From NCBI GenBank assembly GCA_037349315.1, contig JBAIAC010000035.1, positions 7,144,501 to 7,208,500 of the forward strand: a stretch of DNA of 64,000 nucleotides, in the 5' to 3' direction. The notes under the pieces were generated by a model. It ran no database searches. It saw only the letters and a program-made list of their open reading frames with translations, and was not told the origin of the DNA. Numbering within the stretch: position 1 is the stretch's first letter; every line of letters begins with the position of its first letter. This document shows positions 55,100 to 64,000 of the stretch, piece by piece. The translations under genes and the position numbers were made by a program. This stretch comes from Chelydra serpentina. Taxonomy: Eukaryota; Chordata; Testudines; Chelydridae.

Positions 55100-55584
55100 C
55101 TCTGAAAATGGGCTGACAGTGATGTGATTTATGGAACATACGTAAACACTGTGTTGCAGGAATTCATCGATCGTTCTTTGTGGTGACTTGCTGTCTTGAT
55201 CTTGTAGAAGTCAGTGGATTGTGACATCTTTACAGTTAAGCTGCTCAACTTGATTTGTAATGTGTATTGAACTCTAGACAGAAATTACTGTCTAACCTGA
55301 TTTTTTTCTTTCTCTTAACATTTACCTGAAGTTGCACATGTTCAAGAAACCCTGTATCTTATTGTACTGTATTCAAATGATAAGCAAAGGCATGTATGTG
55401 TCTTTTCCCAAAGCGCAGAGTTTAACAGAAAAAGCAATTATTTTAAACTGTTTACCAAAAACAACAACAAAAAGACACCCCAAACCCGTTATTGAAAAAA
55501 CTGTTGTGTGTTTTCAGTTAAATAACAGTTATCTGAATCTTATCTTATCAACTAATAACTTCCTGGTTAACCAGAAGTTACTGT
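55100..55584. other. Unrecognised non-coding sequence
   Basis: No exon or bounded repeat recognised between the solo LTR and the LINE relic. Confidence 0.4.
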
Positions 55585-56330
55585 ACAGGTCTAGGTCTTG
55601 GTTCTTATTTTTGAGATGCTCTATGGCCTGGGCCCAGGCTATCTAAAGCACCAGGATGAAGACTGTGGTTGACAACTCTCCTCCTCTGGTACAATATGGA
55701 ACTCTTTACCCTTACTGCAGAGTATGTTTGTGCGGGATGTAGGATGTGTTGGGGGCTGTTCCGTTACACTGGAATGAACTTCCTCTGGGGTGAAGAACCT
55801 CCCCAAACCTCATCATCATCTGCTCCAAGTACAAGGTGCATTTCTTTGACCTACCTTCTCCAACATAAATATATAGCAATGTGTATCTTTAAACCAAACA
55901 GACTCTCCCAAAACAAGACACTCTACTGGGGGGAGGGATAGCTCAGTGGTTTGAGCATTGGCTTACTAAACCCAGGGTTGTGAGTTCAATCCGTGAGGGG
56001 GCCATTTAGGGATCTGGGGCAAAAATATGTCAGGGGACAGTACTTGGTCCTGCTAGTGAAGGCAGGGGACTGGACTTGATGACCTTTCAAGGTCCTTCCA
56101 GTTCTAGGAGATTGGCATATCTCCATTTATTAAATTATTAAATACTGCACATGCTTCTCCCCGTGGGGAGAGGATGAGAGAACAAATACATGACAAGTGT
56201 TAGTTATGTCATTTAATGCACTGCTGGAAGGAGCTCAGATGCTACAGTGATGAGCGTGGCATAAAACCTATACAGAACAGAACCTAGTTTAGTGCCAGTA
56301 CAGGTTAGTGCAGACAATGTGTGGAGGAGA
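55585..56330 (+). mobile_element. Degenerate L3/CR1-like LINE 3' part, split by a SINE
   Basis: The left part (ggtcttggttcttatttttg, gcctgggcccaggctatcta, aagactgtggttgacaactc) and right part (tgcactgctggaaggagctc, gatgctacagtgatgagcgt) match the 40500-40980 copy in order. The SINE at 55928-56145 lies between them. Not functional. Confidence 0.75.
55928..56145 (+). mobile_element. tRNA-derived Cry-type SINE, variant tail
   Basis: It has the same head as 17651 (A-box TAGCTCAGTGGTTTGAGCA, B-box-like GAGTTCAATCC) but ends in 'agttctaggagattggcata' and an AT-rich tail rather than ATTCTATG octamers. This indicates a second SINE subfamily paired with a different CR1 tail. Confidence 0.85.
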
Positions 56331-57227
56331 TGCAGTAAAGGAGAGTAATGAGTGTTTGATGGCATATGTATGTACTGGGGGCAAGACCACTGGGTAAAGT
56401 GCTGCTCTGTCATTGGCCTCTGACATCTGTACTGGTATCTACACCCACCAGCTAAAATGCAATACCCTGTGCTTCCGTATACTGTCAACAGGCAAATCTG
56501 TTCTTGGGGTGGCAAGATTCTAGTGTATTTTGTTAAATAAACATTCATGTTATAAAGCCATGCAAGAAGGTATGTGTGGTGGTGGTGGGCGGGGGGATGG
56601 AGAAGGGTGTTAGGTGTGGTTATGTCATTCTTAAAGGAACATTTCCTTGCTTAACATGCAATGTAAGTATTGTTACTGCTGAAATGCAATGCAGCTTAAT
56701 TGAATTTAATATGTGCAGACCAAGGAGTTTTTCACTCAACGCTTCAGCTATTAAATCAGATTGTGACGGAATCATGTGCTTTCCTGTTTCAGTTCTAAAA
56801 ATAAATTGCAAAAATGGTGTCAGTTTTCCCATCTTACCCAAGTCCCAAAAGATAAACGTCCAACCCTGCAGCATTCCTGTGTTGGAATACTGCTCTGAGC
56901 CACTCTGTTGTGCTGCTCAATGAGTGATGTGACAAATCATCTTTTACAGAAGGAAAAGGGATATGAGCCACAAATGCTGAGATTTCAGCTGTGTAATGAT
57001 GACTACTGCATATTGTTTTCTCCCTATATCTGTCCTGTATAAATACAGCTCGCTGCATTTTCTTCACTGTGGTTTGAAACTTACTTGTCTCTGTTGTTGT
57101 TGCTGTAAACTGGTGCAATTTTACCTCTCCCCCTCACCCCCCCCATGCTTTAGATTTTTGGGTCAAATGTTAATGACAGAGATAATAGTATATATCCCTC
57201 CTTTAAAAAAAAATTCTATTAGAAAAC
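56331..57227. other. Unrecognised non-coding sequence
   Basis: Unique AT-rich sequence. The 111- and 115-codon frames at 56213-56923 show no recognisable domain. Confidence 0.4.
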
Positions 57228-57320
57228 ATAAGGGCCTTGTTTTCAGAAGGGCTGAGCGCTCACAACTCCATATGAAGTCAATGGCAGCTGTGGCTATTCA
57301 GAACCTCTGAAAACCAGGCT
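57228..57320. repeat. Small foldback relic
   Basis: Inverted arms: gccttgttttcagaagggct and agaacctctgaaaaccaggc. It directly abuts the MITE at 57325. Confidence 0.6.
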
Positions 57321-57324
57321 CTAA

Positions 57325-57610
57325 GGGTACGTCTATACTTACCCGTTGCGTCGGAGGCGCGGGATCGATGTTCTGGGTTCGATTTATCGCGTCTTGTCAA
57401 GACGCGATAAATCGAACCAGGAAGTGCTCCCCCGTCGACGCTGGTAATCCAGCTCGACGAGTGGAGTAGGCGGAGTCGACGGGGGAGCCTGCGCGCCACG
57501 TCTGGACCACAGGTAAGTTCGAACTAAGATACTTCGACTTCAGCTACGTTATTAACGTAGCTGAAGTTGCGTATCTTAGTTCGACAGGGGGGGTTAGTGT
57601 AGACCTGGGC
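57325..57610. mobile_element. PIF/Harbinger-like MITE
   Basis: It starts gggtacgtctatacttaccc and ends agtgtagacctgggc, with TAA duplications (57322-57324, 57611-57613). Arms: ttcgatttatcgcgtcttgt against caagacgcgataaatcgaac; ttcgaactaagatacttcga against gcgtatcttagttcgac. It is an inverted-orientation relative of 38662. Confidence 0.92.
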
Positions 57611-57696
57611 TAAGTTTCTACAAACTACATTCGTAGTGATCACTGTAGCCAAAGCACCATCACCTTGGTAGAGCTGCCTGAAATGTTCCACTCAAA

Positions 57697-57991
57697 CAGG
57701 GGTGGCTCTATGTTTTGTGGTGCCCCAAGCATGGCACTCAGGCAGCCTTCGGCGGCGTTTCTGCAGGAGGTCCCCCGGTCCCGCGGATTTGGTGGCGTTC
57801 CTGCGGGTGCTCCGCTGGTCCCGCGCTGTTGGCATTCCCGCCGCCGAAGCCCCGCGGGACCGGCGGACCTCCCACAGAAACGCCGCCGAAGGCTGCCTGA
57901 CTGCCGCCCTCGCAGCGGCCGTCACGCCACCCCCCTGTGGCTTGCCGCCCCAGGCACGCGCCCGCTGCGCTGGTGCCTGGAGCCGGCCCTG
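57697..57991. mobile_element. hAT-type MITE
   Basis: A 295-bp element from CAGGGGTGGCTCTA to CTGGAGCCGGCCCTG with exact 8-bp target duplication cactcaaa (57689-57696, 57992-57999). The interior has inverted 'ggcagccttcggcggcgtt' and 'gaaacgccgccgaaggctgc' arms. Overlapping 60-130 codon frames on both strands are caused by this symmetry. Confidence 0.92.
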
Positions 57992-57999
57992 CACTCAAA

Positions 58000-60639
58000 C
58001 CACAAACACTCTTAAGACCAGCTCTGGTTAAAGTCTGTGTCACATCTGTGAACAGTCCTACTATGAACTGTGGCGCTGGCCTCAAATCAGAACGTACGGA
58101 CGCTGTGCGCCGCGTCCTTGAGTCGTGCATCGCCAGTTCGGTTCATGTCAGCTGTTAATAAGAATGTTGTTGTTTCAACTCGCTTGTGGCATGTAGGAAA
58201 GCAGTTGTAGTGTAGATACATGCTCCAGCTGTTGCTGCTTGGGTGCATGTGTGTAGCAACATGATACACAAGTGTTGTAAGGGAAAATTGGGATTTATTA
58301 CACATTAAATTACTAATCACATGCCTGTGCAGTTTTCAGTTAGCCAGCTATTGGCATTCATTTATAGTAGCAGAATTTGCTTAGCCTTCTGGCTTCTGAG
58401 CCATTAAGTTACACTTCGTTACACAAGCACGAGGGTGAGAATCCACTCTTTCCTCCCACCTTCTGTTTCCCCCGTGGAAGCTGAGCTTTCTCGTGTAATC
58501 CCATGGCTCCGGAAGCTGAAGCTTGAAGAAGAGCACCAGTTTTTATGAGACTCTCAGTGAAATTGCCACATTGTAATAACACTTTTGTTCTGACCGGCTG
58601 CCCTGGCAGCTCTTCAATGGGATTGGCTGGTGCAGAGAGTGTGTCTTCTTTCTCTTACTCACCTCCCACCCAGGGCCAGCGCTTCCACTAGCTCGGGGGG
58701 GAGCTGGCTGCCACAGGGGTGAGGGGGGGCGCAGGGCTAGGTGAAACTTCCTTGCACTGGCCCTGCTCCCACCCTGTTGGTTAAAAAAAAAAGAGGGGGG
58801 GCACAAGGCTTTGGTTTGCTCACCTGGCACTGCCCGCGATTGAACTCCATGTACATGAAAACAAAGCCAGGTTGCAGTGTAATTTCAGAAGTGCTGAGCA
58901 CACGGGGTGGCTATCGAGAGTTCTGAGTGCTCGATATCTCTGGGCTGTAGGTGCATAGAATATTATTGATACGACAAGATAAGATACCCTACCTCTCTCT
59001 TACTTAGTGCTCACTAACTTGCCTTGCCCTTCACTGTGTAGAGTCATCAGTATTGTTGAGGGCAGTTGAGGTGTGGGTGTGTGTATCTATAGTCCACGTG
59101 GGATTCTGTATTTGTACAGTCTTGTAAAGATGGCTCTTATGTTGATGGGATTTATGTTTGCAATGGTATAATTTTAGTGAAGAGGCTAGAGATTTAAGGA
59201 CCTGTCTCATAATCTATTTTTAAAAAAAACAACCACCCCCAAATTTGGCATATCTGTTCCAAAGTGATTTGTGGAAGGTTTAGCATAGCTCTCTCCCCCA
59301 CATCTCCTTTCATTTCTGCTGCTGCCTGGTGCTCTTCTTGCAGAGATGCAGACAAGTGAACTGCCTTCTTCATAAATGGAGCCAATTGGCAGACCTACTC
59401 AGTGTGCTGCCAGGGTGTCAGTTGACCTTGGCACCTCTGCAATGCCTGCTTGGTTTGCCAGTTCAACTTTAATGCAGGAGTCCTGATGGGGGGGTGGGGC
59501 GGGGGATTGTCCTTTATCCCGCTCCTTTTCTGAATAACTTATTGTTGCACTTCGGTGAGTTGATGCAAAGTATTTTTATCTGATCTAACCTAACTTATGG
59601 GTTTCCTGTGTGACCCATCACTGTCGCATCCAAGCAATAATGAAATGTAAATCTGCATGGTAACCTCGCTAGGGGGCTTCAAGGAGTTCGCTGCCTGTCT
59701 CCCCTCCCTGCCTGAGGAGGCTCTGCTTGGGGAATATTCCCCCTCTCCCCCCCCCCCCCCCCCAGCTATCTCTAGCCAGCTATCTTCAAGATCAGGGCAG
59801 GAAATGAAGCAGGGTTGAAAGGTCAGGAGCATATGGAGAGCGCTAAGGATAGCCTGCTGAAAAACACGCTGCAGTCGTCTTGGCTGTCCCACAAATGCAG
59901 AGTTTTGCTGCTGGCCAGGCCAAAAATTAAAAACAAACAAATAAATAAAGGCAGGTCTCCCTGGAGAGAATACCATTTAACGTTCACTGTGTCATAGGTC
60001 AAAATGCAATAACGTGTACATTTAGGGTAGCAATGGGGAACAAGACGGAGAGGAAAAGATACTTTAACGACCAGTCATCAAAGTTGGGAGCACAAGGTTT
60101 ACCTTTTATAGCTGTGTGTCCCTGTCAGTGCCATAAACTTTCAGTCCATTTGCATTGATAAAAAAAATATGCAAGAGAAGTACTAGAAACGGAGTCTAAA
60201 ACTGGGCAGAAAGCCCTGCTCTGTCTTATCTGTAGCACTGATCTGTTACCATATATTTCCCCGGAATTGTTTCTATCAGACTGGTAAGGGGAAAGAGTTA
60301 GGTAACGAACTAGGTCCACAGCAGCACTTGATGGAGTTTGTAAGCAGCTTTCCAAAAGATTCACCATTCATGGGGAAATGCTCTAAAGAGAAGCTTTTCA
60401 CTGAACCTTGTGAGGCATTTCTCTGTTTTAGCCTTATTTGAAATTAAGGCTAGACTGGAATGAGATGCTGTGCAGTCATACAGGGCAAGATCAACTCCCC
60501 AAATAATACGTTATTTGGGTTCTAGGTGAATGAAGTGTAAATCTTCTTTCTCCTGTCTAGGTAGCTGGGCTTGGCCATGGGATTCTGCATGGAGCAGGCG
60601 GTAGGAAACCTCCATCATAGTCCGTGGGGTAGCAGCAAG
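58000..60639. other. Mostly unrecognised sequence with a tiny hAT and a C tract
   Basis: The 95-bp hAT at 58671-58765 and a long C run (about 59747-59764) are the only distinct features. No exon or RNA gene was recognised. Confidence 0.45.
58671..58765. mobile_element. Very short hAT-type MITE
   Basis: A 95-bp element from CAGGGCCAGCGCTTCC to CTTGCACTGGCCCTG with exact 8-bp target duplication ctcccacc (58663-58670, 58766-58773). Confidence 0.85.
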
Positions 60640-61560
60640 TCTGCTCAGCTGCCACTATTCCACCTTGCCTCTGAAATGGGCCATACTTGGTGGATCTGCA
60701 GATTGGAATCTACAGAGTGTGCATGTCTACGCAGCCCCTGCATGGGTAAACAACTCCATTTGGGTTGACGGCAGAGCATGAACACAGGAATGTTTTTAGT
60801 GCAAAATGCATGAGCTGCCAATGATGACGTCATGGCATCCTGTGTATTTTCATGTGGCTGTTTAGTCCAATCCCTGAAAAGCAAAAGGATGTCACATGGG
60901 AACGTGCAGGCTCCCACTGAAGACTTGGCAAGATGCTTGGGCTTTTTTACCGTCAGATTTTTGTGAGTGTCTTCCTCCAAAATGTTTTGAAAGTTGTTTC
61001 TCCATCCAAGTCTGTCCTTGACTTGGAAGTTATCAATATTATTCGGAATCTCACATTATGCAGCATAAAGGATGTCTCCGAAGTGTTTTTGTTGACCATC
61101 CCTCCTATGAGTTCTGTGTTGCAGCTTGCTACAGAAACCCCTTTTGGGGGAGTCTGTCTTTGCTCATTCTGATGATGTCCATCTAAGTTGAGCTTTGATA
61201 ATCGTTGCCTCCATGCTGATTGTTTTCATCTTTCAAGGATGTTAGTGTTTGTGTGTGGATCTTCAGAATAGAGCAGAGACAGCACATGTGACATTTTTCA
61301 AGTTTCTTAATGAACCAGTTCCTAGTGGAAGCAAAGTCCCAAATGCTGTACCAGAGTTCAAGCCCCATCCCTTTTTACCCTTAATGTAACACTTCCCCTT
61401 AATTTATTCTTTGCAGTCCCAAAATTCTGTCTCTACTTCTCCTTCCTACTGCCCTCCTTCCTGCCCTGCACTGCTCTTTCCCCTTACTGATTTATCTGCC
61501 TTTGTAACCCTCTGCATCCATGGAGTGGGAGGAGGAGGCAGGGTTTGCTCATAAGTGGAA
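60640..61560 (-). mobile_element. Decayed LINE ORF2 C-terminal part
   Basis: The minus-strand translation contains KKLEKCHMCCLCSILKI (near 61280), resembling the LEQFHMRCLRSIL block of LINE proteins. It is followed by WMDIIRMSKDRLPQK (near 61170), resembling the RWTGHVIRMxDxRLPK block. A possible cysteine/histidine-rich region follows at about 60680-60740. Stops and shifts are frequent. Clade not determined; text up to about 62500 may belong to the same relic. Confidence 0.65.
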
Positions 61561-63570
61561 CACTCAATCTTTAACGTTATGTGGAGTTGTTGTCGTCTTC
61601 TTCCACATGACTTAAAAATATCAATGTTGGATGTCTTTGTCTAGGTTGGTTATTCAGTTGATTGCTTCCTGTGATGCAGAGTGATCACCAAGATAAGATC
61701 ATTTGGGGCACTGATTGGTGAGGTGTTCCATACTTTTAAGTCTGTTTCCCCAGTTACAAATAGGATTGTGTCTCGGTATCCATTTATGGTGAAGTTAGGC
61801 TCATCTGCTGTGTGACGTGTGGATGCAATTCATAGTGGACTATATTTTCCGTGGGGAGTGAAAAGCCACTAGGTTCCTTGATTGGATCCTTGATGAGGTG
61901 TTTATTTGGGATGTTGGTGTCCTTCCACTTTGTTCACTATTGATCTTTAGGGGAAAATCTCTGAATCTTCAAGCTCTTGCATTTGCAAGCCAAAAGAGTT
62001 TTCTTGATTTGAGTTGAAATCATGGTATTTAAGTCTTCATGTATTTGGAAGATCCTTGTTCCCTCAAATATGATGGGACTCCTGAAGAATTCTCATGTTG
62101 CGATGAATCTGGGGTGGCTGGATATGCGCCAGTATGGGAAGCCATGGTTGTAGCATTGATTTTTTTATTCTATGCCTGTAATATTCTGCATAGCAGTGTT
62201 AAGTTGAGAATTGACAAGTGGTGTGTGGAAGCTGAGTCCAGATGGGTGAGCAGTATTGTGCACTAGAGTAGACAAGGTCCAATGAAGAGGTTCATAGAAT
62301 TGTTGCATCGGCTCCCCAAGTTGTCCTGTCAGTTTCTGGAAGAGATTTGCATGCATCTTTATTTCACTGTGAATCTTTCTTAGGTGCTGGTGGTATGTAA
62401 GGCTGTGGTCTAATATTTTGGGGTGGGATCATGTCTTATCTGCTGGCCACCCTAACCCAGTGTGAAGTGGATGTGTTAACAAATACCTAGGTGTGGATGA
62501 GCAAGTGAAACTACTGTGAATGTTGTGCCTTGCCACAATTGATAAGGTTATGGTGTACAAAATGTGAAGTGAGTCCATGGAGGGGAAAGAGCCCCTATTT
62601 AAAAGACTTAAACTAATTAGGAGCATGATATTTATAGCTCAACCTGGTGGCCTGGGTTGCTGGCTGCCTTTGCACTGTCAGCATGAATTGGTATCACTGT
62701 GCAATCACAGCTGAAATATCCAGGCATATCATATAACATGCTTGATGAAGCTCCCAGAAGAAAAGTTTTTATAATTGGGTGCTAGGCAGATGCCAGACTG
62801 CTAGCAAAATTCATTGTAATTATGGACTGGGAAGAACAGACTTGCTTCATAACACAGATGTGGATTGCCTTGTTCACATGCTCTAGTGTTGATTGTTTGG
62901 GGTTCAGTTTGCAGGGGATAGCTAGTGTCTACTAGTCTTGAGCTGCAGTGGGATTATGTTTTTTTAAAAATTGCCGCGGAGATTAGTTGTAACTAATCAC
63001 TAAGGGCCTGATTTTTGCCACCCTGACCCATGGAGAGCAGTTTCTTTCTTGGTGAGCTCTATTTATCATGGGTAAAGCCGGTAGACTCAGGCTCCTGGAG
63101 TGTTTTCTCTTTGCAAGGGTGTTTTCTCTAAGTGATGATAAAACTACATTACCATATGGTTCATTATCTTGCTTAACCCCAAATGCAGTACAAACTCTTA
63201 TTACTCACTGTCAAAACGGCTTCCTGGAGAGAAGAGCCCCATGTTGAAACCAGCTTCATGGAGACTTTTTTTATTTAAAACAAGTTCGTGTTTTTCCAAA
63301 AGTTTTAACCGGAGGAAAATCTTTTTGTGGCTTTTTATTGGAAAATATGTTTGATATTCTTGCTGCTTCATGCATGAGAAATTGAACATATGTTTGCTGC
63401 CTGCTTCTCTGTGGTGGTTTGAAGTAATCAGTTTGGTTGAATTAATTTATTTTTCTCCTGAAATCTCTCAAACTCTTTTGTTTAAAAGAACATTTGTTCT
63501 TTCCTTTCTTTCCTTTCATTGCTTCATACTGTGTGTTTTTAAAATGACAGTGCAGATGCTCAGAGCATTT
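61561..63570. other. Unrecognised sequence, possibly more of the decayed LINE
   Basis: The minus strand of 61561-62500 may be the upstream part of the LINE relic, but no catalytic block could be identified. The rest is unique AT-rich sequence. Confidence 0.35.
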
Positions 63571-63578
63571 GTCTAAAT

Positions 63579-63721
63579 CGGAGCCGTAACTAAGCTCTTC
63601 AGCGCCTGGAGAGAGCAAGCATACTTGTGTCCCCTGCTGTTGGGTCCCCATCATTTCTCCACCCCCACAGCTTTGCTCCCTTGGCAGCTGCCCCATGTGC
63701 CCCACCCTGGTTACGGCCCTA
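63579..63721. mobile_element. Short hAT-type MITE
   Basis: A 143-bp element from cggagccgtaacta to ctggttacggcccta with exact 8-bp target duplication gtctaaat (63571-63578, 63722-63729). The terminal CAG is mutated to CGG/CTA. Confidence 0.82.
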
Positions 63722-63839
63722 GTCTAAATAGAAAGAGTACTGAAATGTTAAGCACACATTTGTAAAGCATCAGTGTCAGAATTACTAGGAACAACTTTGG
63801 CCATTCCATCAGATCTCAAGACTCTTTTTTTCCCCTCTA

Positions 63840-63982
63840 AGTGTATGTCTACTCTGCGGTTAAAAACCCATGGCTGGCCTGTGCCAGCCCGACTTGGGTT
63901 AAGGGGCTGTTTAATTGCAGTGTAAACACTGAAGCTCAGTCTGGAGCCCAGGCGCTAGGATCCTGCGAGGCTGGAAGGGAAT
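63840..63982. mobile_element. PIF/Harbinger-like MITE, left half only
   Basis: It starts gtgtatgtctactctgcgg with interior gttaaaaacccatggctgg and gggttaaggggctgtttaat. It breaks off at 63982, where the next element's terminus begins. Confidence 0.65.
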
Positions 63983-64000
63983 AGGGTGACCAGATGTCCC
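63983..64000. mobile_element. Start of another GC-rich element (runs out of the window)
   Basis: The terminus agggtgaccagatgtccc is the inverse of the right end of the element at 29094-29726. Only 18 bases are inside the window. Confidence 0.5.

Noticed and set aside
57665..58130. Several overlapping frames (up to 130 codons) on both strands
   Set aside because: They are generated by the internal inverted symmetry and GC content of the hAT MITE at 57697-57991.

Overview
This window looks like a repeat-dense, non-coding stretch (intergenic or intronic) of a vertebrate nuclear genome, most likely a turtle. The evidence is a full-length CR1 LINE with both reading frames open, three tRNA-derived SINEs whose 3' tails match CR1 (the turtle polIII/Cry type), MIR-, L2- and L3-like relics, Penelope-like fragments, solo LTRs and many short inverted-repeat DNA transposons. 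I recognise no host protein-coding exon, rRNA, functional tRNA or CRISPR array. Nearly every long reading frame outside the CR1 is fortuitous or lies in a transposon. The centrepiece is the CR1 at 13064-17624 on the minus strand, with 5' leader, ORF1 (zinc-finger/coiled-coil plus SGNH esterase), ORF2 (endonuclease plus reverse transcriptase), short 3' UTR and ATTCTATG-type terminal octamers. ORF2 has no ATG near its start. Its frame stays open back across the ORF1 stop, and the last bases of ORF1 are T TTA AAC followed by TAG, a canonical -1 slippery heptamer with a 5-bp GC stem nine bases downstream. This suggests that ORF2 is made as a frameshift fusion. The element lies inside the tail of an older, oppositely oriented CR1, which was also hit by a SINE. 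Layout: 1-8.6 kb holds CR1 and MIR pieces, a SINE, a hAT MITE and an LTR-like block; 8.6-13 kb is mostly unrecognised sequence with ancient foldbacks; 13-18 kb is the CR1 nest; 18-21 kb holds a Penelope-like fragment, an L2-like LINE split by a hAT, and an LTR-like element with a tRNA-like box pair; 21-35 kb is unique sequence dotted with PIF-type MITEs, hATs, a 447-bp solo LTR and a Penelope-like fragment with a hammerhead-like core; 35-43 kb is the densest MITE zone; 43-53 kb has microsatellites, MIR relics, a second hammerhead-like core and a hAT with a C-rich VNTR; 53-64 kb has a 1.4-kb solo LTR split by a palindromic Penelope-like insert, an L3-like LINE split by a SINE, hATs, and a decayed antisense LINE. 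How the parts relate: the CR1 machinery plausibly mobilised the SINEs that share its tail. The hAT and PIF-type elements carry no transposase and must have been moved in trans. Eleven hAT copies have exact 8-bp target duplications, and the PIF-type copies sit in TAA/TTA/TGA duplications, so nesting gives a relative insertion order.
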